Source of the DNA: Streptomyces sp. ADI95-17
GTDB lineage: Bacteria; Actinomycetota; Actinomycetes; Streptomycetales; Streptomycetaceae
Direction: 5' to 3'
Assembly: GCF_003846175.1 (NCBI RefSeq)
Contig: NZ_ML123044.1
Coordinates: 788,894-852,893, forward strand
Length of the DNA stretch: 64,000 bases
The number at the start of each line of letters is the position of its first letter. The first letter of the stretch is position 1. Both the position numbers and the translations under genes were made by a program. Positions 1-8,145 of this stretch are shown here, piece after piece. The notes under the pieces were generated by a model that was not told the origin of the DNA, did not search any database, and was given only the letters and a program-made list of their open reading frames with translations.

Positions 1-78
1 TCCGACGCCCCGCCCTCCCCGTCCGACGCCTCGCCCTCCCCGTCCGACGCCTCGCCCTCCCCGTCCGACGCCTCGCCC
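1..78. repeat. 21-bp in-frame tandem repeat in ATPase C-terminus
   Basis: About 3.7 copies of a 21-bp unit (TCCGACGCCTCGCCCTCCCC plus G on the plus strand) lie head to tail at 1-21, 22-42, 43-63 and 64-78. Read on the minus strand they encode the heptapeptide EGEASDG; the copy at the edge has G in place of its second E. The array may continue beyond the left edge. Confidence 0.9.
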
Positions 79-1277
79 CGGCCGTCCTCGCCGCCCGGCG
101 CCCCGTCGTCGGCGGCCGTCTCCCCCCGCGTCTCCCCCCGCGTCTCCAGCAGCCCCTCCGGCGGCACCACCTGCTTCTCCTCCGCGAAGTGGCAGGCCGA
201 GTCGTGCCCGGCCGGGGTGTCCGCCAGCCGGAAGACGGCCGGGACGGCCAGCAGCGGCACCTCCAGTTCGCACCGCTCCTGCGCCTTCCAGCACCGGGTG
301 CGGAAGCGGCAGCCGGAGGGCGGGTTGGCGGGCGACGGGACGTCGCCGTGCAGGATGATCCGCTCCCGGTGCTCCCGGGCCGTCGGGTCCGGCACCGGGA
401 CCGCGGACAGCAGCGCCTGGGTGTAGGGGTGCGTGGGGTGGTCGTAGATCTGCTCGTCCGAGCCGATCTCGACGATCCGGCCCAGGTACATCACCCCGAC
501 CCGGTCGGAGATGTGCCGGACGATCGACAGGTCGTGCGCGATGAACACGTAGCTCAGCCGGAACTCAGCCTGGAGCCGGTCCAGCAGGTTGACGACCTGC
601 GCCTGTACGGAGACGTCGAGGGCGGAGACGGGCTCGTCGGCGACGATGATCTCGGGGTTCAGGGCCAGACCGCGGGCGATGCCGATGCGCTGGCGCTGAC
701 CGCCGGAGAACTGGTGCGGATAGCGGTTGATGTACTCCGGGTTGAGCCCGACGACGTCCAGCAGCTCCTGGACCCTGCGGCGCCGGTCGCCCTTCGGGGC
801 GACCTCGGGGTGGATCTCGTACGGCTCCCCGATGATGTCGCCGACCGTCATGCGCGGGTTCAGCGAGGTGTAGGGGTCCTGGAACACCATCTGGATGTTG
901 CGGCGCACCGCCTTCAGGGCGCGCCCGGACAGCTTGGTGATGTCCTCGCCCTTGTACCTGATCGCGCCGGCCGTCGGCTGTTCCAGGTGCACCAGCATCT
1001 TGGCCACGGTCGACTTCCCGCAGCCGGACTCCCCCACGATGCCGAGCGTCTCGCCCGCCGCGAGGTCGAAGGAGACCCCGTCGACCGCCTTGACGGCACC
1101 GATCTGCTTCTTGATCAGGATTCCCTGGGTCAGCGGGTAGTGCTTGACCAGATCGCGGACCTCCAGGATCGGTTCGCCGCCCGCCGCGGCGGAGGCGGCC
1201 CGTGACTTGGCGAGCAGCGCCCGGGCCTTCTCGCCCTCCTCGCGCGCTTCCCTGCGCCCCGAGTGGTCAGCGTGCAT
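1..1277 (-). CDS. Oligopeptide ABC transporter ATP-binding protein (OppF/DppF type), C-terminus cut by window edge
   Basis: This is one of the two cytoplasmic ATPases that energise peptide import. The ATG at 1277 begins MHADHSGRREAREEG. Walker A is GESGCGKST, the signature is [15 protein letters not shown] and Walker B is IIVADEP. The C-terminal oligopeptide-transporter extension with its Cys residues follows (GCRFRTRC, then ACHFAEEK). The start overlaps the end of the upstream OppD gene by 11 bp, so this is the last gene of the A-B-C-D-F operon reading leftwards. Past the normal end, at ACHFAEEK, the frame continues into an acidic tail of repeated EGEASDG heptapeptides encoded by a 21-bp tandem repeat and leaves the window without a stop. 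It is clearly paralogous to the gene at 20019-21170, which lacks this tail. Confidence 0.92.
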   Translation of the reverse strand, partial: MHADHSGRREAREEGEKARALLAKSRAASAAAGGEPILEVRDLVKHYPLTQGILIKKQIGAVKAVDGVSFDLAAGETLGIVGESGCGKSTVAKMLVHLEQPTAGAIRYKGEDITKLSGRALKAVRRNIQMVFQDPYTSLNPRMTVGDIIGEPYEIHPEVAPKGDRRRRVQELLDVVGLNPEYINRYPHQFSGGQRQRIGIARGLALNPEIIVADEPVSALDVSVQAQVVNLLDRLQAEFRLSYVFIAHDLSIVRHISDRVGVMYLGRIVEIGSDEQIYDHPTHPYTQALLSAVPVPDPTAREHRERIILHGDVPSPANPPSGCRFRTRCWKAQERCELEVPLLAVPAVFRLADTPAGHDSACHFAEEKQVVPPEGLLETRGETRGETAADDGAPGGEDGRGEASDGEGEASDGEGEASDGEGGAS

Positions 1278-2244
1278 CGAGCGTCTCCTTCCAGAAGTAG
1301 CAGGCGCTCTCGCGGTGCTCGGCCACCTCGAACAGCGGCGGCACCTCGCCCCGGCAGATCTCCTGGGCCATCGGGCAGCGCGGGTTGAAGGCGCAGCCGG
1401 GCGGGATGTGCAGCAGGTTGGGCGGCAGGCCCTTGATCGCGTACAGCTCCCGGCCCTTCTGGTCCAGGCGCGGGATCGACCGGAGCAGGCCCTTGGTGTA
1501 CGGGTGGGCGGGTGCCCGGTAGATCTCGTGGACCGGGGCGGACTCGACGATCCGGCCCGCGTACATCACGGCGATCTTGTCGGCGACGTCGGCGACCACG
1601 CCCAGGTCGTGGGTGATCAGGATCAGGCCCATGTTCAGCTCGCGCTGGAGCTCGGCGAGCAGGTCCATCACCTGGGCCTGGACGGTCACGTCGAGGGCGG
1701 TGGTGGGTTCGTCCGCGATGATCAGCGACGGTTCCAGCGCCATCGCCATGGCGATCATGATGCGCTGGCGCATGCCGCCGGAGAACTGGTGCGGGAAGTT
1801 CCCGACGCGTTCCTTGGCCGCCGGGATGCGGACCCGGTCCATCAGCTCGACGGCCTTCAGCTTGGCGTCCTTGTGGGACATCCCCCGGTGCACGACGAAC
1901 ATCTCGCCGAGCTGCTCCCCCACGCTGAGCACGGGATTGAGGGAGGAGAGCGCGTCCTGGAAGATCATGGCCATCTCCTGGCCGCGGATCTTCCGGCGCT
2001 CGTCCTTCTTCATCTTCAACAGGTCGCGGTCCTTGAAGAGGATCTCGCCGCCGCTGATCTTCCCGGGGGGCATGTCGAGGATGCCCATGACGGCCTGGGC
2101 GGTGACCGACTTGCCGGAGCCGGACTCGCCGAGGACGGCCAGCGTCTCGCCCTCGGCCACCGAGTAGTTGACCCCGTTGACGGCCTTGGCGACGCCGTCG
2201 CGGGTGTGGAACTCCACGTGCAGATCGCGCACTTCGAGCAACAT
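1267..2244 (-). CDS. Oligopeptide ABC transporter ATP-binding protein (OppD/DppD type)
   Basis: A 325-aa cytoplasmic ATPase of the peptide importer. It begins [17 protein letters not shown]. It carries Walker A GESGSGKS near residue 40, a Q-loop ([12 protein letters not shown]), signature [14 protein letters not shown], Walker B LIIADEP and the switch His in ITHDLG. The C-terminal GCAFNPRCP segment is typical of OppD/DppD. It sits 13 bp after the OppC permease gene and overlaps the OppF gene. Sequence is strikingly similar to 21163-22221, pointing to an operon duplication. Confidence 0.95.
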   Translation of the reverse strand: MLLEVRDLHVEFHTRDGVAKAVNGVNYSVAEGETLAVLGESGSGKSVTAQAVMGILDMPPGKISGGEILFKDRDLLKMKKDERRKIRGQEMAMIFQDALSSLNPVLSVGEQLGEMFVVHRGMSHKDAKLKAVELMDRVRIPAAKERVGNFPHQFSGGMRQRIMIAMAMALEPSLIIADEPTTALDVTVQAQVMDLLAELQRELNMGLILITHDLGVVADVADKIAVMYAGRIVESAPVHEIYRAPAHPYTKGLLRSIPRLDQKGRELYAIKGLPPNLLHIPPGCAFNPRCPMAQEICRGEVPPLFEVAEHRESACYFWKETLDAR

Positions 2245-2257
2245 GGCAGCGGGCTCC

Positions 2258-3232
2258 TCAGCGCAGCTTGGGGTCGAGGGCGTCGCGCACCGCGTCGCCG
2301 AGCATGATGAAGGCGAGCACGGTGACCGCCAGGGCTCCGGCGGGCCAGAGCAGCATGTGCGGGGCGTTGCGGATGTACTGGGACGCGGCGGAGATGTCGA
2401 TGCCCCAGGAGACGGCCGGCGGTTTCAGGCCGACGCCGAGGAACGAGAGGGTCGCCTCCAGCGAGATGTACGTGCCGAGCGCGATGGTCGCGACGACGAT
2501 GACCGGCGCGATGGCGTTCGGGGTGATGTGGCGCAGCATCATGCGGGTGTTGGAGGCGCCGAGCGCCCGTGCCGCCTGTACGTAGTCGTTCTGTTTGGCG
2601 GTGATCACGGAGCCGCGGGCGATGCGGGCGATCTGCGGCCAGCCCAGCAGCACGATGAAGCCGATCACCGGCCAGACGGTGGAGCTGGTGACCACGGAGA
2701 GGAAGACCAGGCCGCCGAGGACCACCGGGATGCCGAAGAAGACATCGGTGACACGGGAGAGGATCGAGTCCGACAGGCCGCCGAAGAACCCGGCCAGGCC
2801 GCCGAGGACGCCGCCGAGCAGGGTGACGCCGAGGGTGGAACAGACGCCCACGGTCACCGAGTTCCTGGCCCCGTAGACGGTACGGGTGTACACGTCGCAG
2901 CCCTGTCCGTCGAAGCCGAAGGGGTGCCCGGGCTGGGAGCCCTGCTGGGCCTTGGCCAGGTCGCAGTTGAGCGGGTCCTGGTCGGCGATCAGCGAGGGCC
3001 AGATCGAGATGATCACCAGGAAGAGGATGATCAGGGCGGAGATGATGAAGACCGGGTTGCGGCGCAGGTCCCGCCAGGCGTCGGACCACAGACTGCGCGG
3101 CTTCTCGGCGGGGCCGGTGCCCTCGGGGCCGCCGGGTGTCCTTTCGAGGGTCGTGCCCTCCTCCAGGGCGAGGTCCATCACGCCTCCCGCTCCGGCGGAC
3201 GAGATCGCCTCGTCCGGTGTCTGCTCAGGCAT
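2258..3232 (-). CDS. Oligopeptide ABC transporter permease (OppC/DppC type)
   Basis: A 324-aa inner-membrane permease. A cytoplasmic N-terminus of about 65 residues, with KPRSLWSDAWRDLRRNP, precedes the first membrane helix (VFIISALIILFLVIIS). A periplasmic loop contains the HPFGFDGQGCDVYTRTVYG segment usual in OppC. The EAA-type cytoplasmic loop (ARALGASNTRMMLRHITPN) is the contact site for the ATPase. The end DALDPKLR is characteristic. The ATG overlaps the stop region of the preceding OppB gene by 8 bp, so the two are translationally coupled. Confidence 0.94.
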   Translation of the reverse strand: MPEQTPDEAISSAGAGGVMDLALEEGTTLERTPGGPEGTGPAEKPRSLWSDAWRDLRRNPVFIISALIILFLVIISIWPSLIADQDPLNCDLAKAQQGSQPGHPFGFDGQGCDVYTRTVYGARNSVTVGVCSTLGVTLLGGVLGGLAGFFGGLSDSILSRVTDVFFGIPVVLGGLVFLSVVTSSTVWPVIGFIVLLGWPQIARIARGSVITAKQNDYVQAARALGASNTRMMLRHITPNAIAPVIVVATIALGTYISLEATLSFLGVGLKPPAVSWGIDISAASQYIRNAPHMLLWPAGALAVTVLAFIMLGDAVRDALDPKLR

Positions 3233-4148
3233 AGCGGATCCTCGGGTCGAGTACGGCGTACAGCAGGTCGACGAGCAGGTTCGCCGCCAGGAAGACGAGG
3301 ACGAGGATGGTGACGAAGCCGACGACGGTCTGGGAGTTCTGGCGCAGGATGCCCTGGTAGAGCTGGAAGCCGACGCCGTGGATGTTGAAGATCCGCTCCG
3401 TGACGATCGCGCCGCCCATCAGTGCGCCCACATCGGTGCCGATGAAGGTGACGACCGGGATCAGTGAGTTGCGCAGCAGGTGCCGGATGACGACGCGGCG
3501 CCTGGGCAGGCCCTTGGCGACGGCGGTGCGGACATAGTCGGCGCGGGCGTTCTCCGCGATGGAGGTCCGGGTGAGCCGGGTGACGTACGCCAGGGAGACC
3601 GAGGCGAGGACGAGGCCCGGTACGAGCAGCTCGTTGAAGGGTGCCTCCGAGGAGACGGAGGGTTTGATGATGCCCCACTCGACTCCCAGGAGGAGCTGGA
3701 GCAGCAGGCCGGTGACGAAGGTCGGGATGGAGATGACGACCAGGGTCAGGATGAGCACGGTGGTGTCGACGGGGCGGCCGCGGCGCAGGCCGGTGACGAC
3801 TCCGAGGCTGATGCCGATGACGATCTCGAAGACGATCGCCACGATGGTGAGCCGGATGGTGATGGGGAAGGCGGTGGCCATCAGCTCGGTGACCTTCTGA
3901 CCGTTGAACGCGGTGCCGAAGTCGCCGGTGAAGACATTGCCCATGTAGGTGAGGTATTGCTGCCAGACGGGCTTGTCGAGGCCGAACTCCGAGCGGAGCT
4001 GGGCCGCGGTCGCGGGGTCGCACTGGCGGTCGCCGCAGAGACCCGCGATGGGGTCGCCCATCACGTTCACCATGAGGAAGATCAACAGCGTGGTGCCGAA
4101 GAAGACCGGGATCATCTGCAGCAGCCGCCGGATCACATAACGTCCCAT
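3225..4148 (-). CDS. Oligopeptide ABC transporter permease (OppB/DppB type)
   Basis: A 307-aa inner-membrane permease. It begins MGRYVIRRLLQMIPVFFGTT, the standard first helix of DppB. The EAA loop is AVAKGLPRRRVVIRHLLRNSLIPV, and the gene ends in YAVLDPRIRYA. The ATG at 4148 matches the start used by the paralogue at 24102. It lies 117 bp downstream of the binding-protein gene, a gap that may hold a processing or attenuation site; no strong hairpin was seen there. Confidence 0.94.
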   Translation of the reverse strand: MGRYVIRRLLQMIPVFFGTTLLIFLMVNVMGDPIAGLCGDRQCDPATAAQLRSEFGLDKPVWQQYLTYMGNVFTGDFGTAFNGQKVTELMATAFPITIRLTIVAIVFEIVIGISLGVVTGLRRGRPVDTTVLILTLVVISIPTFVTGLLLQLLLGVEWGIIKPSVSSEAPFNELLVPGLVLASVSLAYVTRLTRTSIAENARADYVRTAVAKGLPRRRVVIRHLLRNSLIPVVTFIGTDVGALMGGAIVTERIFNIHGVGFQLYQGILRQNSQTVVGFVTILVLVFLAANLLVDLLYAVLDPRIRYA

Positions 4149-4265
4149 GAAGGGCTCCGGGGGTCGCGGTGGTCAGAGGCTCGGGGCTGGGAAGTGACGC
4201 GTCCGGGGGACGGGGAGGCCGGGTGGCCGGTGCGTTCCTGGCACCGGCCACCCGGCCTCAGCGGG

Positions 4266-5897
4266 TCACTTGACCTTGATCTGCTCGTAGACCGGGACGC
4301 TGAACTGGTTCAGCGACACGTCGGTGATGTTCTCCGAGTAGCCGGCGCTGCCGTTCTGGTACCAGAGCGGGATGACGGGCATCTGGGCGACCAGGACCTT
4401 CTCCGCGTCCTGGAAGGTCGAGACCGCCTTGGCCTTGTCGGACTCGGCGTTGGCCTTGTCGACGAGCCCGTCGAACTCCTTGTTGCTCCACTTGCCGTCG
4501 TTGGACGAGGCGTCGGTGTAGTACACGGGCTGCAGGAAGTTCTGGATGAGCGGGTAGTCCATCTGCCAGCCGGCCCGCCAGGCACCGGTCAGCTTCTGCT
4601 GGGAGACCTGGCTGCGGAAGTCGGCGAAGGTGCCGACGGGGGCGCCGACGCACGCCTTGTTGTTGCCCATCACCTTGTTGATGCTGTTGCAGACGGCGTC
4701 GACCCACTCCTTGTGGGAGCCGGTGTCACCGTTGTACGAGATCTTGAGCTGGCCGCCGGGGATGCCGCCGCCCTCCTGGATCAGCTTCTTGGCGTTCGCC
4801 GCGTTGTACTCGCAGGGCGCGCCGCACAGCCCCTTCTTGAAGCCGCCCGCCTCGCCGAGGACCGGGGAGGTCCAGTCGGAGGCGGGGGTGCGGGTCTTCT
4901 GGAAGATCTGATCGGTGATCTGCTGCCGGTTGATCGCCATCGACAGGCCCTGGCGGACCTTGACGCCGCCGGGGGTGTCCCACTTCTTGTCGTAGAAGGG
5001 GAAGGCGAGGGTCTGGATGATGCCGGCCGGGGTGTTGATGTACCGGTCGCCGAGGTCCGCCTTGACGTTCTTCAGCTGCGAGGCGGGCACGTCGTCGACG
5101 AGGTCGAGGTTGCCGGCCGTCAGGTCGGTGTAGGCGGTGTTGTTGTCGGTGTAGACCTTGAGGTCGATGCCGCCGTTCTGCGCCTTGTCGTCGCCGGGGT
5201 ACTTGTCCCACTTGCGCAGGTTCATCGACGAGCCCTTGGTGTACTTGTCGACGGTGTACGGCCCGTTGCCGATCGGCTTGGCGACCCAGGCGGCGTGGTC
5301 GGTGAAGAACGCCTTGGGCAGCGGGGCGAAGGCCGGGTAGCCGAGGGTGTCGGGCCAGAGGGAGAACTTCTGCGACAGCTTGACGGTGAACGTCTTGTCG
5401 TTGAGCACCTTGAGGCCGGAGAGCGTGGCGGCCGAGGCGCTGCCGGAGTCGGGGTGGACCTTGCTGTAGCCGTCGATGTAACCGAAGAAGTAGGCGTTCT
5501 TCTGATTGTTCTTCAGCTGGGCCCCGTAGTTCCAGGCGTCCACGAAGGACTTGGCGGTGATCTTCTCGCCGTTGCTGAAGGTCCAGCCGTCCTTCACGGT
5601 GACCGTGAAGTTCTGGTTGTCCTTGGTCTCGATCTTCTCGGCGAGCAAGTCGGTGGCCGCGCCGGTCTTCGGGTCATACCTCTTGAGCCCCCGGAAGATC
5701 ATGTCGAGGACCTTGCCGCCCTGCACCTCATTGGTGTTCGCGGGTTCCAGCGGGTTCTGCGGGTCACCCCAGGAAGAGCTCACGATTCCGTTCGCCCCAC
5801 CGCCGCCACCACCGCTGCCCCCTCCGCCACATGCCGTCGCCGCCAGGGCGACGACGACCGCACATGCGGCGCACTTGGTCTGTGTGGCTCCGCGCAT
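4266..5897 (-). CDS. Peptide-binding lipoprotein of ABC importer (SBP family 5, OppA/DppA type)
   Basis: A 543-aa extracellular solute-binding lipoprotein. The signal peptide MRGATQTKCAACAVVVALAATAC ends in an LAATAC lipobox at Cys23, followed by a Gly/Ser-rich linker. The mature part has family-5 features (NPLEPANTNEVQGGKVLDMIFRGL; FTVTVKDGWTFSNGEKITAKSF). The start is supported by GAGGAGG seven bases upstream of the ATG. It is the first gene of its operon. The binding protein at 24252-25895 is a paralogue with the same layout but clearly diverged in the mature part, as expected if the two importers bind different peptides. Confidence 0.93.
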   Translation of the reverse strand: MRGATQTKCAACAVVVALAATACGGGGSGGGGGGANGIVSSSWGDPQNPLEPANTNEVQGGKVLDMIFRGLKRYDPKTGAATDLLAEKIETKDNQNFTVTVKDGWTFSNGEKITAKSFVDAWNYGAQLKNNQKNAYFFGYIDGYSKVHPDSGSASAATLSGLKVLNDKTFTVKLSQKFSLWPDTLGYPAFAPLPKAFFTDHAAWVAKPIGNGPYTVDKYTKGSSMNLRKWDKYPGDDKAQNGGIDLKVYTDNNTAYTDLTAGNLDLVDDVPASQLKNVKADLGDRYINTPAGIIQTLAFPFYDKKWDTPGGVKVRQGLSMAINRQQITDQIFQKTRTPASDWTSPVLGEAGGFKKGLCGAPCEYNAANAKKLIQEGGGIPGGQLKISYNGDTGSHKEWVDAVCNSINKVMGNNKACVGAPVGTFADFRSQVSQQKLTGAWRAGWQMDYPLIQNFLQPVYYTDASSNDGKWSNKEFDGLVDKANAESDKAKAVSTFQDAEKVLVAQMPVIPLWYQNGSAGYSENITDVSLNQFSVPVYEQIKVK

Positions 5898-6417
5898 GGA
5901 GTGCCTCCTCGTAGTGCTCCGTCTCGCTTAGGGCTCAATATCGCGAGGAAAGCGACACCTAGCACGTTTGCGGCACCCATCCGGGGGAGGCCGAAGAGAA
6001 ACAGGAAGCAGGAGGCCGGACAGTCCAACTAAACATGCACGCGCATTCGAATCCCGTTCCATCGACGAACGGATTCAGGCGGAGCGGATTCAAGCGGAGG
6101 CAGCCGTCGGACGGAGTCAGTCGTCGGGCGGAGACAACGACCGTTGCCAGGGGGTCTGCACAAGCCCCGGATGAGCTTGGTTGCCCAGGGGGTGGGTATC
6201 CGCCCGGCATCTGCGGCAGTTTCCGGACCTGCGAGCCGATCGGGAGAAGGACACCACACGGCCCCGGCGGCGATGCCCCGCTTCATCACCCGCCGAGAGG
6301 CCTCTCAGGACCCACGTACAGGCCGACACGCCTATCCGCGTTCAGTGGATTGTCCGCGCTCGACGCTCAGCACGTCGGACCGCTCGCCCCCTCGCCCTCC
6401 CCCCCTCGCCTCCGTAC
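5898..6417. other. Intergenic region, boundary of RiPP island and peptide importer
   Basis: No convincing gene in about 520 bp. It must hold the promoter of the binding-protein gene at 5897 and the 3' end of the exporter transcript. A 15-bp unit is tandemly duplicated with one mismatch at 6070-6084 and 6085-6099 (CGGATTCAGGCGGAG and CGGATTCAAGCGGAG). Composition changes here from the GC-rich importer to the lower-GC island. Confidence 0.5.
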
Positions 6418-8145
6418 TCACACCGCAGGACTCGACACACCCACCGGATCAACCGCGACGACCTTTCCCGCCGCGACAGTAACGACAAGGTCGCCATCGT
6501 GAAGGGAAGGAAGGCGGTGGGTAATAAATATCAACGTTCTTCCATCGCCCGCATCACGCAGGTTCGCGAAGATGGATTCGGTGGTTTCCTTGTCTATCCC
6601 ACTGGAAAACTCATCGATCACCATGACCGGGTAACCGGAGAGCAGGCTGCGGGCGAGAGCGAGCCGCTGCCTCTCTCCCCCGGACATCTGCGCCCCCCGT
6701 TCGCCGACCAGTGCATCCAACCCTCGGGTCGTACGTTCAACCGTATGAGCCAGGCCAACAACCCTCAGAGCGTCCGCCATGGCTTCAGGGGTGCAACTGG
6801 GGTCGCCGAATGCCAGGTTCTCACGTATCGACTGGTTGAAAAGCACGGATTCCTGAGGGACCAGGCTGACCACGCTCCCCGGGTTCCCTACCGTCGAACC
6901 GTCCGAAAGATCGATACGAACGCTTCCTTCCTCGGGGACTAGGAGGCCAGCCAACATCAGTGCCAGTGTTGTCTTTCCAGATCCTGAAGCGCCAACGATA
7001 AATACCATCCCGCCAACGGGCAGGGTCATGCTGATCGAATCAACAGCCCTGTCATCGGCTCCGGGGTACCTGAAACTCAACCCGTCCAGAGAAATACTCG
7101 AGACACTCGCGTCGCCAGTGGAACGCACAGCCACCGGGCTTGGTTTTTGATTGGCGGAAGCATCAATGGATTCGAATATACGCTCAAACAGAGCGCCGCT
7201 CGCCTGGATTTCAGAACTCAGTTGCAACAACTGCTGTATCGGCATGGAGAGGCGAGCCTGAAGTTCCGTAATCACGATCACGGCGCCAAGTGAAACGTCA
7301 CGGAGCAGAGTCCCGGCCGCCCAGTAAACCGTAATCGGCATGAGTGACAGCGTCATCGATATGATCGCAAACGCTGTGCGCCCAGCCATTCTCTGCTTCC
7401 ATGCTTCGTCGGCAGCCTTGAGCGAGAGCGACTCAAAATTCGCGAGCTGCCAGTCCTCGCGAGCCATCGTCCTGCCCAGCAAGATTCCGGACAGGGACAG
7501 ATGGTCTCCAACCAGTTGCATCATGTCGGTGACACGCTCTTGCTGAGAATGTGCGAGCCTTCGCTGCCTCTTTGCGTATCGATTATTCAACATGTTCAAT
7601 GCTGCGGCCAAGGTCAACGAAAGAAGCGCGATCTGCCAACTCATGATTACCATGATGATGGCAGCAGCCAGCAGACTCGCTACCGCACCGATGATCCCCT
7701 GTGCTGCAAAGGTAAGCACATTACCCACACCGCCAATATCGCTGGCGATCCGCGTCTGCACTTCCGACGTCGAATTCGAAGTGAAGTACTCCAGCGGCAT
7801 CTTCTGCGTGGCTGCGTACACTTCCTTGCGGAGTGCGTGAACCAGGTTCTGCCCCATTCGATTATTCAGTCGGGCAGTTATCACGGTCAGGAGGCTCGTG
7901 AGAACATTCGCCACCAGCATGACGGCGCACAGAGAACTCAGGAGCCCAACCTTGTGCTGAGGGAGAGCAACATCAACCACTTCTTTCAGCAACACCGTGC
8001 TGACCATCGTCAGCACGACAGAGAAAAGAATAACTGCAATGGAAGCGAAAAGCCTTCTCGGGTCACGCGAGAGGAGTTTCGCCACTCTGATCCAGAGCAG
8101 GGGCTTTTCAGGAAATACCTTCTTCAAAGCCCCCCCCTCCGTCAC
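6418..8145 (-). CDS. ABC exporter, fused transmembrane and ATP-binding domains
   Basis: A 575-aa half-transporter of the bacterial exporter type. Residues about 25-320 form the membrane domain with several long hydrophobic stretches (LFASIAVILFSVVLTMVSTV; IIGAVASLLAAAIIMVI). Residues about 350-575 are the ATPase, with Walker A GASGSGKTT, Q-loop VPQESVLFN, signature MSGGERQRLALARSL, Walker B VMVIDEF and switch His ITHR. There is no N-terminal C39 peptidase domain, so any leader removal must be done elsewhere. The GTG start overlaps the upstream flavoprotein gene by 38 bp; a TTG at 8127 after a GGAGG run is an alternative. As the last gene of the RiPP operon it probably exports the modified peptide or gives self-protection (inference). 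Confidence 0.9.
   Translation of the reverse strand: MTEGGALKKVFPEKPLLWIRVAKLLSRDPRRLFASIAVILFSVVLTMVSTVLLKEVVDVALPQHKVGLLSSLCAVMLVANVLTSLLTVITARLNNRMGQNLVHALRKEVYAATQKMPLEYFTSNSTSEVQTRIASDIGGVGNVLTFAAQGIIGAVASLLAAAIIMVIMSWQIALLSLTLAAALNMLNNRYAKRQRRLAHSQQERVTDMMQLVGDHLSLSGILLGRTMAREDWQLANFESLSLKAADEAWKQRMAGRTAFAIISMTLSLMPITVYWAAGTLLRDVSLGAVIVITELQARLSMPIQQLLQLSSEIQASGALFERIFESIDASANQKPSPVAVRSTGDASVSSISLDGLSFRYPGADDRAVDSISMTLPVGGMVFIVGASGSGKTTLALMLAGLLVPEEGSVRIDLSDGSTVGNPGSVVSLVPQESVLFNQSIRENLAFGDPSCTPEAMADALRVVGLAHTVERTTRGLDALVGERGAQMSGGERQRLALARSLLSGYPVMVIDEFSSGIDKETTESIFANLRDAGDGRTLIFITHRLPSLHDGDLVVTVAAGKVVAVDPVGVSSPAV

Noticed and set aside
189..1205. Long open frame on the plus strand with Arg/Val/Asp-rich translation
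   Set aside because: It is the antisense shadow of the OppF-type ATPase gene, which has full ABC motifs on the minus strand; similar long shadows occur opposite most GC-rich genes here.
5959..6502. Several overlapping short frames on both strands
   Set aside because: They contradict one another, have no start context and no recognisable domains.
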